A stretch of DNA of 64,000 nucleotides from Megaustenia siamemsis (GCA_032433765.1 JAVIAB010000024.1:14194126-14258125); one strand, 5' to 3'. Positions 53,549 to 64,000 are shown, numbered from the stretch's first letter. Notes: generated by a model from the sequence alone, not told the origin. Program-made: numbers and translations.

Positions 53549-53689
53549 TTGATGGAGAGGTACAAACAACAAGCTGGTTGCATGGTCAGTACGCGTATGT
53601 ATCCTGATCTTACTCCTTACCCTGCGCCGCGGCTGACACACTCCGTCTTTAGCAGGCTCGGTCAACCAGGTCAATTAATATAAATATCA

Positions 53690-54019
53690 TCATCAGGTGC
53701 CAGGCTTGCCGGCGTAGGTGATCATGTCTCTCCTCAACTTTCGATCTCGACATTTATTTATCATTTCTGTTGTTGACCTTCTGCCAAGCTATTCTCTTAA
53801 ACTGTCTGGTATCTTTTCTCTTTGCTTCTCTCTATCTCTTCGTCCCTCAATTTTTCCCAGTTGTTACAATATATTCCAGTTGTTCTCTTCTCATTACATG
53901 GCCAAAAAATGATGAATGTTTCTTCCTAATATTGGAAATTAGCTCTGTTTTTGTTTTTACCTCTTTCAGGACTGTTCCTTTACTCTTCTTAGCTGTCCAT
54001 GGTATTCTCAACACTCTTC
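53690..54019 (-). mobile_element. LINE-C copy
   Basis: Starts with ATCATCATCAGGTGCCAGG and ends at the region encoding RRVLRIPWTAKKS, where SINE-1 in the same orientation joins it directly. Confidence 0.85.
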
Positions 54020-54229
54020 GTATGGTGTTAGTGACCATAAATTTTACAGACCTTCAGCACATGATTTTTGGGGTAATGTGGTCGGTATTACGCACGTGCC
54101 GCTTTACTTTCCAGAAAAAAATCCGGTACCCATTAAAGACTGGGTGAACCCGGAAGCCGTCGGTTGGGATCGAACCCTACCTCTTGTCCTTTGTAGTCCA
54201 GTTCACTAACCACTGAGCTATCGCGGCTC
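54020..54229 (-). mobile_element. SINE-1 joined to the LINE-C 5' side
   Basis: Complete tRNA-like head (GGGAGCCGCGATAGCTCAGT read on minus) and body, but cut at AACACCATA before the usual tail. It runs in the same direction as LINE-C, so it could be a template-switch chimera like the unit X cases. I found no TSD around the pair because a satellite begins at the SINE head. Confidence 0.8.
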
Positions 54230-55105
54230 CCGTGTCGTAGAGTGCAGTAAGAGATATAGGGGCAGACGAAGTGAGTGTCGTAGAGTGGAGTAATAGATAT
54301 AGGGGACAGAATAAGTAGGTGTCTGAGAGTGGGGTATAGATATAGGGGACAGACTAAGTAGGTGTCTGAGAGTGGGGTAATAGATATAGGGGACAGAATA
54401 AGTAGGTGTCTGAGAGTGGGGTAATAGATCTAGGGGACAGAATAAGTAGGTGTCTGAGAGTGGGGTAATAGATCTAGGGGACAGAATAAGTAGGTGTCTG
54501 AGAGTGGGGTAATAGATCTAGGGGACAGAATAAGTAGGTGTCGTAGAGTGGGGTAATAGATATAGGGGACAGAATAATTAGGTGTCTGAGAGTGGGGTAA
54601 TAGATATAGGGGACAGAATAAGTAGGTGTCTGAGAGTGGGGTAATAGATATAGGGGACAGAATAAGTAGGTGTCTGAGAGTGGAGTAATAGATCTAGGGG
54701 ACAGAATAAGTAGGTGTCGTAGAGTGGGTAATAGATATAGGGGACAGAATAAGTAAGTGTCGTAGAGTGGGGTAATAGATATAGGGGACAGAATAAGTAA
54801 GTGTCGTAGAGTGGGGTAATAGATATAGGGGACAGAATAAGTAAGTGTCGTAGAGTGGGGTAATAGATATAGGGGACAGAATAAGTAAGTGTCGTAGAGT
54901 GGGGTAATAGATATAGGGGACAGAATAAGTAGGTGTCGTAGAGTGGGGTAATAGATATAGGGGACAGAATAAGTAAGTGTCGTAGAGTGGGGTAATAGAT
55001 ATAGGGGACAGAATAAGTAAGTGTCGTAGAGTGGGGTAATAGATATAGGGGACAGAATAAGTAAGTGTCGTAGAGTGGGGTAATAGATATAGGGGACAGA
55101 ATACG
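54230..55105. repeat. 44-bp minisatellite, about 20 copies
   Basis: GTGTCGTAGAGTGGGGTAAT plus AGATATAGGGGACAGAATAA repeats at 44-bp intervals (for example 54801, 54845). It begins at the first base after the SINE-1 head. Confidence 0.97.
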
Positions 55106-55257
55106 TAATGCATTTCTTTGCCTTGACCCTAAAAGTTATTAGTTTGGACAGCCACAAATCGGTCTCACGGCACAAAAAGGACCTAAGGTGTTAAGTGACC
55201 AGAACCAATCAAAGCAACGATAACATGCTGCCTGTAGACTGCCACAAGATTATTAAT

Positions 55258-55500
55258 TAAGACCTAAGCACTTGGGAAAAAAACAGCTTTATAAACAAAA
55301 TCATATAGAGGAAATTAAAACACGGCCCACATCAAAAGACACAATGGGATGGAAAGAACAATAATGGAAGGCATTGTTCCAGGGTAACGAGATAGAGGCA
55401 GACCAAAAAAAGGTATTTTAAGATGTCAGAGAGACTTTGAGCAAGACAACAGAAGAAGTGGGAGATCAGGCTAGAGACTTGAGATTACTTCAGTCGGGCT
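55258..55500 (+). mobile_element. LINE-L relic
   Basis: Contains GAGGAAATTAAAACACGGCC, ACATCAAAAGACACAATGGG and AGAACAATAATGGAAGGCAT, parallel to 2815-2885. Frames are broken. Confidence 0.65.
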
Positions 55501-55509
55501 GTGATGAAT

Positions 55510-55635
55510 GTAACATATATTTAATATGGATAATATTGATTGTAAGATGTATAATGTTGATTGTAATATGGATAATGTTTATTGTAAGATGTATAATGTT
55601 GATTGTAATATGCATAGTGCTGATTGTAAGATACA
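55510..55635. repeat. short ~20-bp tandem repeat
   Basis: TGTAAGATGTATAATGTTGA and TGTAATATGGATAATGTT alternate about six times. Confidence 0.85.
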
Positions 55636-55649
55636 TGTCCCCTCTTACT

Positions 55650-55703
55650 ATGGACATGTTCGGAATGCAATGATGATGACCCGCAGATAACTCAATACTT
55701 GTT
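55650..55703 (+). mobile_element. LINE-G 3' terminus
   Basis: CTATGGACATGTTCGGAATG then GATGACCCGCAGATAACTCA, the last ~50 bp of LINE-G with the start of its tail. Confidence 0.8.
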
Positions 55704-55889
55704 CCCTATTTTCGACTTACAAAAATTCTCTTACACACTCCGCTGAAACATACCTACGTTATAGATTACGTCTCCGATAGGTATAGATATCTGATTTCAC
55801 TTACAAAGCTGTCGTTCAAAGGAACTCTTTCGTCCAATGTGATATGAGTAGATCAAGGTGTCTTGGGTATCTAAGGTGATTTATCTACG

Positions 55890-56690
55890 TTACAAGAGAG
55901 CACCCAAAGTATAACAAGAGAGATTGATACCTCCAACTATCAAGGAGGGATCAGGTCATCATACTTTGTCTACGCACTGGCCACAATAGAATGAGAAATC
56001 ACATGTTCATCATCATCATTATGTTCCGTACCGTTTGGCGTTGGCGATCATGTGCTTCCACAATCTTCTATCCACAGTGCATCGTATGAGTTCTGTTGTT
56101 GACTATTTTCCATGCCATGACACCAAGATATCCAGTATTTTCTCTCTTTGTCGTCCGCGATCTCTCTTTCCTTTTATTTTGCCAGTTGTAACCAAGTATT
56201 CCAACTTTCCTCTTCTCATGATGTTCCCAAAAAATGTTGATTGCTTCTTTCTGATGTTTTTTAAGAGCTCCCTTTTTGTGTTGGCCTCTTTGAGAACTAT
56301 CTCATTGGTCTTTTTAGCTGTCCAGGGAACTTTCAACATTCTTCTGAGAAATCCCATCTCTGTGGCCTCTAACCGTAATTTCATGTGTTTGTCTTTTGTT
56401 CATGATTCGCTTCCATAGGTCTGAATTGGTTATCACATGTTCACCAAACTCAAAATAGGAACTACCAGCCAATGCCACTCTGCCCTGGATAACTGACAAC
56501 AAAACATCGTTTTTACAGGACTGCCCCCAGTACACACACCTGAGGAGAGCAATGTGGCCCACACCCACCTCCCTGGAAGAGAAACTTTACGGGGCAACCG
56601 AATCACTTAAACAGACAGCTGACTTCATAAGAGAGTCCGGATTCCTAGTATGAACGAGCCATGATCGCAGATAAAGTAAGAAGATTTACG
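55890..56690 (+). mobile_element. LINE-I copy split by LINE-B
   Basis: Reads RRDQVIILCLRTGHNRMRNH before the break. After it comes MFTKLKIGTTSQC, then PQYTHLRRAMWPTPTSLEEK and LKQTADFIRESGFL. The order (TGHNR, H-MF-K, C-rich, L-EKLYG) is the post-RNase H tail of Jockey/I-type LINEs and parallels LINE-F. Small indels break the frame near 56470. Confidence 0.8.
56010..56431 (-). mobile_element. LINE-B inserted in LINE-I, perfect TSD
   Basis: 422 bp covering LINE-B from its tail (CATCATCATTATG) to TYGSES. A 93-codon frame is open (LRLEATEMGFLRRMLKVPWT, TFFGNIMRRGKLEYLVTTGK). ATCACATGTTCA at 55998-56009 and 56432-56443 is a 12-bp TSD. This is one of the better preserved LINE-B fragments. Confidence 0.93.
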
Positions 56691-56714
56691 TTACAACAAA
56701 CGGAAACATCAAGG

Positions 56715-57130
56715 AAACTATGTGGTCGAGTGGTCGACGTTGGTCTCAGGACAGGAAGCAACCCGGTTCAAATCCCACCAGAAGTGGTGATGATTTTTTT
56801 TTTAAATAGGAAACAATCCGAGCATTTTTTTGTATATAACGTTAGCCTCTCCTGATCTCTGATGTCTAGTGTTCTCCGATAGCGGCAATAAACAGGAGGC
56901 CTCGTGTACATTCGCGCACGTTAAAAAACCCTTGACAGTTGAAATCGAAAAGAGTAGAACAAAAATATGGCCGCTGCCCGGGCCAAACTGGCGGAAGAAG
57001 AATACACTCATCCTGGATGACGGTCTGTGCGACGGAGTTTGTGCACATGGTCAGGGTTCTTCTCGAAGGGGATATCTAAGCACCTATGGATCCGCCCAGT
57101 GTGCAGTGATGCCGATCCTAACAACAAACA
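56715..57130 (+). mobile_element. SINE-5 copy
   Basis: The tRNA-like head has GTGGTCGAGTGGTCGACGTT (A box) and GGTTCAAATCCC (B box). The body includes TTCTCCGATAGCGGCAATAA and CATTCGCGCACGTTAAAAAA, like the conserved GCGCACGTTAAA element of several invertebrate SINEs. Single copy in the window. The end is uncertain. Confidence 0.6.
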
Positions 57131-57134
57131 GGAA

Positions 57135-57625
57135 ACAAACATTAATTTCACATTGAAAAGCTCCTTTCTTTATCCAATTCACCAAAATTGTTTCATGGGT
57201 TTCGTTTCTTCTTCTTCAACTTTTTTTTCCCGGAATTGAATTACTTTTCATTTCCAAGAAAAAAAAAATCATCAATTTTCTTTCAGCAATACTGATAGAT
57301 ATCGTAAACGGATTACCGTCTTCAAAAATTCACATTCCAGATTTCCGCCGGAAGTTGAAAACCGCTAGTCACGACCCAAGTTAGCTTATCCCTCCTTTGA
57401 ATGGCAAGAAGGTAATATGGCGAAACAGATGCTTATAGAATCTTTCAGTCTGTCGATCAGGTTACATAGATCTGTTCCAGAGATTTCTATATCTGGTCTA
57501 CTCATTTCTTTATTTCTCTGCTAAATCTCTAAACTAATTTAATCGTCATTTTGAGAAATCTCAATCTGACGCCATGTTGCTACGTATTTCCTCTCTCTCT
57601 CTCTCTCCATTTTTTTTTACTACTA
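57135..57625. other. unassigned spacer
   Basis: No recognised feature apart from a short (CT)n at 57590-57606. Confidence 0.4.
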
Positions 57626-57633
57626 TTATATTT

Positions 57634-58561
57634 TAGTGGCGTATTCTCTATGCTACCGCAACTACCGCCGGTAGCCTGAACATATTAACGAAATACAAAA
57701 GGAAATGATAATTTATTATATCTTTTTTCATAATTATATTACAAATTTTCTAATTTTATATTACACATTTCGTAGGCCAATATGATTTGTTTGCTTTGGT
57801 TTGCATTTATTAAAGCAAGGTTTTCCTCTGGCCACTATAACGTTTGTGAATGAAACCGCTAGTAAAGGTACATTTCTCATCCATCGGCACTAGTAAATTA
57901 ACGTCCATGACATTTAAAAAAGGCAGCAAACAGAATACGGCTGAAGCTACCTATACAGAATGTGGTTTCATGAGTTATTTTTAGCTCTAGCCAATTAGAA
58001 GCGTTACAAAGTGAAAGTGAAACTATGTCTGATTACTGGAACTTCATTACCTATTTATAACTACGTTTTGTGCCACTTGTTTTTAAATTTATGTACATAG
58101 GCATCTCAACTGTCAAGAAACAGCAGCGCTACGAGCTATCGGTTTTTAAAAAATTGACAAATGTTAATTTTTACCGTGCGCGAATGTAGTGTATTATCAA
58201 ATAGTTTTATAGCTACATCAGCATCTGTAGAAAGAACTTTTCCTGCTCTCAAGAGAATCAAATCTTATTGTCGCTCAACTTAGACACAAGAACCCTTACC
58301 TTGTTTGGCATTAATGTCCATTGAGAAGTCATTCCCTCAGAAACTTAGAAACCAATACAACAGTACTTTCAATGACAAGGTCATCGAGACATTTTCGTCC
58401 CAAACAAGACGGATAGAGTTTACATATAAATAAGTAAGTAATTTAATATGTAGTGATGTCATTAGCAAATATTAATTCATGTTAGTTAGTTTGCATATAA
58501 TGTATGTGTTTATTTATTATGTCAGCGGTATCCCAGACTCCAAAACTAGTATACGCCACTG
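57634..58561 (+). mobile_element. deleted hAT DNA transposon
   Basis: The ends TAGTGGCGTATTCT and, read inward from the right, CAGTGGCGTATACT form terminal inverted repeats typical of hAT elements. TTATATTT (57626-57633) and CTAGATTT (58562-58569) are a decayed 8-bp TSD. Near 58215-58370 the plus strand reads TSASVERTFPALKRIKSYCR then LALMSIEKSFPQKL, the C-terminal dimerisation region of hAT transposases, with a stop in between. Most of the transposase is lost, so it is not autonomous. Confidence 0.8.
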
Positions 58562-58817
58562 CTAGATTTTAAGATCTATTTCTGTTAACTCCTATAAGCT
58601 CGCCTGTTATCTTTCTGTGTTTTCTTGCCATTTAGACTGCAGCTTTTATATTCACATTTATTACATAACACCTGTTTCCGTTTCTGTGACTATTTGTTGT
58701 TCTTGCTAAATTTTAGTAAAAGGCGTGTAAGGGAAGGCCGAAATAATTATCCCGTTATTTTGGATGTGTACGCAGAATTAAATGTAAGTGTCTGTATTAG
58801 ATGCGTACGTATAATTA

Positions 58818-59089
58818 ACTCACTCCGTACGTTTCGCCACACAGTACGCCACTCTCAATTTCATTAGTGTAAACTGCCATCAAACCATATTTTTTTACAT
58901 GTCTTATAAAATCTTGGTTTTGATGAAATTTAATTCTTTCTTTAATTATCTAAAAATTCATATATAATATATTAAGTGTTAGATAATATTAACACATATA
59001 TTAATATTTAAAAACATGAACAATTTTGTCTATGAAATCTCTACCGCTAAATTGATAAAGACCTTCCGTACTGAAATAGTTAAATTAAA
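58818..59089 (+). mobile_element. repeat R2, piggyBac-like MITE
   Basis: Lies between TTAA at 58814-58817 and TTAA at 59090-59093. The ends CTCACTCCGTACG and, inward from the right, CTATTTCAGTACG are similar. The left 170 bp matches 37600-37766. TTAA boundaries suggest the piggyBac superfamily, but no transposase is present. Confidence 0.5.
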
Positions 59090-59149
59090 TGTTTATTTTG
59101 GATATGTAAGCAGAATTAAATTATATGTTTATTGTATATATATAAAAAT

Positions 59150-59350
59150 ACACAACGTGCCCTCAATAAACGTTGCGAGAGGACCAGACCCAAGGGTACA
59201 CCACGAAAAATATGAATTGATGGGATATTAAAAGCACTATGAAAAATAACAGCAGCTGAGGAGAACAGAAGAGCAAAATACCGCAAATAATATCTCCCCT
59301 CGACGCTGAAAGGTAAATAAGGAAGGAAATAAGAAGAAGAAGAAGCAAAA
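59150..59350 (+). mobile_element. LINE-A 3' end
   Basis: CCCTCAATAAACGTTGCGAG through ATATCTCCCCTCGACGCTGA and a GAAGAAGAAGAAG tail, the same 3' terminus as the intact LINE-A. Confidence 0.85.
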
Positions 59351-59450
59351 TTCAACTTTGAGTAGAAAACAAAACAGCTATGATGTATGTGCTTATCTCT
59401 TATTGTCTATGATTCGCTTCCATATTTTAGGGCTGGCTTTGCATGACGCG

Positions 59451-59735
59451 GGACCCGCGATAGCTCAGTGGTTAGTGAACTGGACTACAAAGAACAAGAG
59501 GTAAGGTTTGATTATCTATTTCTACTGATGGTGTGTCCCAACCGACGGCGTCCGGTTCACCCAGTCTTTAATGGGTGGCGGATTTTTTTCTGGGAAAGTA
59601 AAGCGGCACGGTGTAATACCGACCACATTACCCCAAAAATCATGTGCTGAAGGTCTGTAAAATGTGATGGTCGCTAACACCATATTCCCTATACGCCACT
59701 TGGCGTGACGGGGGTACTTTACTTTTTTTTTTTTT
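59451..59735 (+). mobile_element. SINE-1 copy with interrupted B box
   Basis: TTTGCATGACGCG (59438-59450) and TTTGCATGATGCG (59736-59748) form a 13-bp TSD with one mismatch. Inside the head about 23 nt interrupt the B box after GGTTTGAT; CCCAACCGACGG then resumes. The tail is TACTTTACTT then T's. Confidence 0.92.
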
Positions 59736-59859
59736 TTTGCATGATGCGATTTCTAGAGTGCATAATTCAAATATTTGCTTGTGGAACCCTTCTCACCCTA
59801 ATATGTTTTCGTGTCTACGCCCATGACTAACAGAGACTCTTTAGAATATGTATTTTCAA

Positions 59860-60127
59860 GCAGACATAATCAATGACCTCCGAGAAGTGGGAAGGACACA
59901 GGACTTAGACAACCATGAGTCCACGTCACTCATTCGGATGAAAGAGATGGGAGTTAAGATGGGCACAGCCAGAAACGAGAAACTTAGCGGGCGTGTAAGA
60001 AGACTTATCAACAAACATAGAACTGGAGTCGTCAGTCGCTGGACACTGAGGGAATTGCTGAGGAGGGGATCTGAGCACCTATGGACATGTTCGGAGTGCA
60101 ATTATGATGACCCGCAGATAACTAAAT
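59860..60127 (+). mobile_element. LINE-G 3' end
   Basis: Open for 97 codons: ADIINDLREVGRTQDLDNHE, MKEMGVKMGTARNEKLSGRV, RRLINKHRTGVVSRWTLREL and EHLWTCSECNYDDPQITK. Well preserved. The 3' tail is short. Confidence 0.87.
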
Positions 60128-60198
60128 GTATTTTTAAATAAAACTATGTAACAGCAATACAAATTAAATGACAACAGGGAAATAATATCATAATTCAT

Positions 60199-60322
60199 CA
60201 TCATGTGCCACACCGGTTGGCGTAGGCGATCATGTCTTTCCACAATTTTCTGTCTAAAGTTAATCGTATCAGTTCTGTTGTTGACTGTTTTCCATGCCAT
60301 GACACAAAGCTATCCAGCATTT
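60199..60322 (-). mobile_element. LINE-B 3' end
   Basis: ATCATCATGTGCCACACCGG then TGTTTTCCATGCCATGACAC, the reverse of the LINE-B 3' terminus. About 125 bp. Confidence 0.85.
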
Positions 60323-60339
60323 TATATACTATCATAATA

Positions 60340-60792
60340 CATCATCATCACCAAGTGCCATCAACGCAACGAAGGTTGGCTACCATGGAGCGCCATTCTG
60401 CTCTGTCTCCTGCTTTGATGGTGCAGGTTGTCATAATCTGGTTTGTCCATCTTTTGATGTTACTCGTCCAAGTTAGTCTTGGTCTGCCTCTGCCTCTTTT
60501 ACCTTGTATTTTCCCCTCCAGGATTACTTTTAGTAGGCTGTTGTGTATTTTAATATGGCTCAAAAATCGCATTTGCCTTGGTTGAATTGTGCTTAGTAGT
60601 TCTCTTTTCATTTTTAGTTGTTTTAAGACGTCATCGTTTGTTTTCTTTTCCTGCCATCCAATTTTACTTATTCTTCTATATATCCACATTTCAAAGGCTT
60701 CAATTGTCTGTTCAGTTTTCTTGTCTAATGTCATATTTCTGCACCATATAGGAATATTGAGAAGACATAACATTTTGCTATTCTTAGTTTTA
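60340..60792 (-). mobile_element. LINE-D copy
   Basis: The minus strand is open over 161 codons: MTLDKKTEQTIEAFEMWIYR, LKQLKMKRELLSTIQPRQMR, HNSLLKVILEGKIQGKRGRG and AEWRSMVANLRCVDGT. (CAT)n tail on the left. It is among the least damaged LINE-D copies. Confidence 0.88.
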
Positions 60793-60797
60793 TCATA

Positions 60798-61990
60798 ATT
60801 ACGATACAGAAATCCAAGTAATAGATGAGGCAAAGGAAGAACTGCTTAACAGTAACCATTGCCCACAGCTTGAAGTGTTTCTTACAGATGCAAGAACAAC
60901 ACTCCAGGTACTACAATTCTGACAATTACCACTTCTGCAGACCTTATACACTGAACTCTGCAAGCATTACGATGTTGCCCTCCAACGGATCATATCTCAC
61001 TAGGAAATGCCAAACAAGAAAGGAGACCAGCTGGCAAAGAAAAGCGCGACAGTCAAGCAATCAGATTCACCGGTTACACACCATCAGAAGAAATAGATAA
61101 TCAAATAAATCAGAAGAAATAGATAAATCAAATAAATCAGAAGAAATAGATAAATCAAATAAATCAGAAGAGCACAAACTCTAAACCAAGACGCCTACCA
61201 TAATATAACATAGCATTTAAGAAGTTATATTATGTTTAAGTTCTTAAATGTTATGTAGAGCCAGTCTTAACATATCGATGTGAATCATGGACAATAGGAC
61301 AACAGACAAGAAAATCACTGGAGTCTGTAGAAATGTGGTTTTACAGAAGAATGTTGAGAATACCACGGACAGCAAAGAAGAGTAATGAAAACGTTCTAAA
61401 AGAAGCCAAAGCAAAAAAAGTGAGCTAATTTCCAATATTAGGAAGAAACAATCATCATTTTTTGCCCATGTAATGAGAAGAGAACAACAGGAATATATTG
61501 TAACAACTGTGAAAATTGAGGGACGAAGAGATAGAGGGAAGCAAAGAGAAAAGATACCAGACAGCTTAAGAGAATGGCTTGGCAGAAGGTCAACAACAGA
61601 AATGATAAATAATTGTTGAGATCGAAAGTTGTGGAGAGACATGATCACGTACGCCAGCAGGCCCGGTACTTGATAATGATGATCATTATATAGTTAGGAA
61701 CTAATGACGATTATATCTCTTAGAATATGACACAGCTGACTCTATAGTCACATTTATACAAATATCAAGATTAGCACATTAGCTACTTAAACATGTGGGC
61801 AGGCATCCTGGACTGTTGAGAATGTTGACTATAGTGGACTGAGGAAAACTCAACGGATCATAGATAGAACATTACAAGCAAAACTAGCATTGGTTTTTGC
61901 AAGAATTACAACAAACAGTAAAATAGTAAAATTTATATAAGAAACGGCATTGCAGATATAGACAATATTTGAGGTGAACAAAAGGTAGAA
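60798..61990 (+). mobile_element. LINE-F copy split by LINE-C
   Basis: Reads YDTEIQVIDEAKEELLNSNH, VFLTDARTTLQVLQ, LYTELCKHYDVALQRIISH and GDQLAKKSATVKQSDSPVTH, then QTLNQDAYHN. After the LINE-C block the LINE-F order resumes: IS.NMTQLTL.SHLYKYQD, NMWAG, then DRTLQAKL and the 3' UTR phrase ATTGCAGATATAGACAATA. Many stops; older than the 4.4-6.5 kb copy. Confidence 0.8.
61226..61686 (+). mobile_element. LINE-C inserted in LINE-F
   Basis: Starts VLKCYVEPVLTYRCESWTIG and runs to GCCCGGTACTTGATAATGAT. LINE-F sequence lies on both sides. A clear TSD was not found, only AT-rich matches. Confidence 0.85.
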
Positions 61991-62085
61991 TATGTATTTT
62001 AATTACTTGTTAATTTATTTACTTTATTAAATTAACTAAATGACTAAATTTTACTAAATTATTTAGTTTAGACTTCACTGCAGTG

Positions 62086-62817
62086 CACAGTAAACACAAG
62101 TGGGACAATATTAAAACTGGTAAATAAATAAATAATAAATGTAATATCTGGGAACAATGTTAACCTCAAATGGTAGATGTACAACAGCGGTGAGATACAA
62201 AATAGCTCAGGTAAAAGCAGCTTTCCAAAAAATGAGGAAGATAGTGTACAATCCATTTTTGACAATAGAAACAAGAAAAAGAGTTCTTAAATGTTATGTA
62301 GAGCCAGTCTTAACTTATGGAAGTGAATCATGGACAATGGGACAACAGACATGAAACAAATCGGTAGAAATGTGGTTTTACAGAAGAATGTTGAGAATAC
62401 CACGGACATCTAAGAAAAGTAATTAAAACGTTCTGAAAGAGGCGAAAACCAAGGAGACAGCTAATATCTAATATTAGGAAAAAACAATGAACATTTTTTG
62501 GTCGTGTAATGAAAAGAGAACAATTGGAACAAAAAAAACTGTCGAAATCGAAAGTTGTGGTGAGACATAATCACCTACGCCAGCAGGACCGGTACTTGAT
62601 GATGATGAATGAGAAGAGAACAGCTGGAATATATTGTCACATCTGGGACAATTGAAGGACGAAGATATAGAGGGAAGCAAAGAGAAAAGATACCAGACAG
62701 CTTAAGAGAATGGCTTGGCAGAAAGTCAACCACAGAAATGATGAATAACTGTCGAGCGACATGATCACCTATGCCAGCAGGTTTCATACTCGGTGATGAT
62801 GATGCTGATGATGATGA
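62086..62817 (+). mobile_element. two LINE-C 3' ends in tandem
   Basis: The first copy starts CACAAGTGGGACAATATTAA (region of KYLGTMLTSNGRCTTAVRYK and CYVEPVLTYGSESWTMGQQT) and ends in (GAT)n at about 62605. A second begins ATGAGAAGAGAACAGCTGGA and ends GATGATGATGAATG at 62817. The second probably inserted at the first one's tail. Confidence 0.82.
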
Positions 62818-63130
62818 ATGTATTTAATACAAAGCAGACTTTGATGACAAGCGTCCAGCTTCTTTAATTGGGCATAATTTACGGCTAAGGTGGCTATGAC
62901 ATGCATTCCCCATTGCTTTCATTATCTCGTGCTTCCAGGGTAGATTAGCGCCCCGTGTGTCGGACGTGAGTGACAGATTGTGGGAGACACCGAAAGGTCA
63001 TCTCTTGAAAACCTGTTCTAAAGTACCCTCGCACTGTCCTCGGTGTTTTTGGTGTATTCAGAGGCCGAGTCAGTGGAATTGGGCAAGACGGGATTAGGTT
63101 CTTGAGAGATAATGCAGCAATGGGCAAGAT
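62818..63130. other. unassigned spacer
   Basis: Nothing recognised before the terminal array. Confidence 0.4.
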
Positions 63131-63134
63131 GGAT

Positions 63135-64000
63135 TATAATTGGACGTTGTGTGTGATGCATGATGGCATCCAATAGTTTATAATGGGACGTTGTGTGTGA
63201 TGCATGATGGGAGCCAATAGTTTATAATGGGACGTTGTGTGTGATGCATGATGGGATCCAATAGTTTATAACGGGACGTTGTGTGTGATACATGATGGGA
63301 TCCAATAGTTTATAATGGGACGTTGTGTGTGATATATGACGGGATCTAATAGTTTATAATGGGACGTTGTGTGTGATACATGATGGGATCCAATAGTTTA
63401 TAATGGGACGTTGTGTGTGATATATGACAGGATCTAATAGTTTTTAATGGGACGTTGTGTGTGATATATGACAGGATCTAATAGTTTTTAATGGGACGTT
63501 GTGTGTGATATATGACAGGATCTAATAGTTTTTAATGGGACGTTGTGTGATATGTGATGGAATCTAATAGTTTATAATTGGACATTGTGTGATAATTGAT
63601 GGAATCTAATAGTTTTAATTGGACATTGTGTGATGCATGATAGAATCTATTAGTTTATAATGGGACGTTGTGTGACATGTAATGGGATCTAATAGTTTAC
63701 AATGGGACGTTGTGTGTGATACATGATGGGATCCAATAATCTATAATGGGACGTTGTGTGTGATATATGATGGGATCCAATAGTCTATAATGGGACGTTG
63801 TGTGTGATATATGATGGGATCCAATAGTCTATAATGGGACGTTGTGTGTGATATATGATGGGATCCAATAGTCTATAATGGGACGTTGTGTGTGATATAT
63901 GATGGGATCCAATAGTCTATAATGGGACGTTGTGTGTGATATATGATGGGATTCAATAGTTTATAATGGGACGTTGTTTGTGATATATGAAGGGATCTAA
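63135..64000. repeat. 44-bp minisatellite, about 20 copies, cut by the window end
   Basis: Units contain TATAATGGGACGTTGTGTGT and GATATATGATGGGATCCAAT, at 44-bp intervals (63841, 63885). The rightmost units are the most uniform and the left ones more diverged and variable in length. Confidence 0.97.

Noticed and set aside
58625..58867. 80-codon plus-strand frame near the hAT element
   Set aside because: No motif, AT-rich, and it overlaps the start of the R2 MITE.

Overview
This window looks like repeat-dense, non-coding DNA from an animal nuclear genome. I find no convincing host protein gene, no rRNA and no ordinary tRNA gene. Almost every recognisable coding stretch belongs to a non-LTR retrotransposon (LINE). 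The remainder is tRNA-derived SINEs, a few DNA-transposon relics and long minisatellite arrays. The RTE/BovB-like LINEs, several tRNA-SINE families and a degenerate TTAGGG-type block fit a lophotrochozoan invertebrate, possibly a mollusc. That assignment is inference; the sequence alone does not prove it.

I use working family names. LINE-A is the RTE-type element with one intact copy. LINE-B, -C, -D, -E, -J and -L are RTE/BovB-like C-terminal relics with (GAT)n or (GAA)n tails. LINE-F, -G, -H and -I are elements or 3' ends of the RNase H-bearing kind. LINE-K has a zinc-knuckle C-terminus. SINE-1 to SINE-5 are tRNA-like SINEs. Unit X is a discrete sequence of about 243 nt found fused to LINE-C 3' ends. 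R1 and R2 are short dispersed repeats.

Layout: 0-12.7 kb is a mosaic of LINE relics, including a nearly intact LINE-F RT-RNase H copy (4.4-6.5 kb), a pogo-like MITE and SINEs. 12.9-16.4 kb holds 18-bp and 36-bp minisatellites and a telomere-like block. 17-19.5 kb holds LINE-D, LINE-B and SINE-1. 19.9-25.7 kb is nearly continuous purine-rich minisatellite DNA. 25.7-37.5 kb is nested LINE/SINE mosaic. 38.4-41.8 kb holds 42-bp and 29-bp arrays. 42-50 kb contains the most informative insertions: a unit X-LINE-C chimera with a palindromic SINE inside it, the full-length LINE-A with an intact 957-codon ORF (44.0-47.3 kb), a dimeric SINE, and a second palindromic SINE with 149-bp arms. 50.5-55.1 kb has a purine tract, a LINE-B copy carrying an internal ~1-kb CT array, and a 44-bp array. 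55-64 kb holds nested LINEs, a hAT relic, a piggyBac-like MITE and a terminal 44-bp array.

Many insertions can be delimited by target-site duplications (TSDs) that I could read directly, so their order can be reconstructed. The strongest unusual signals are three independent insertions in which unit X, with constant ends, is joined to different points of LINE-C, and a recurring head-to-head architecture in which retroelement cDNA is present twice in opposite orientation between one pair of TSDs.
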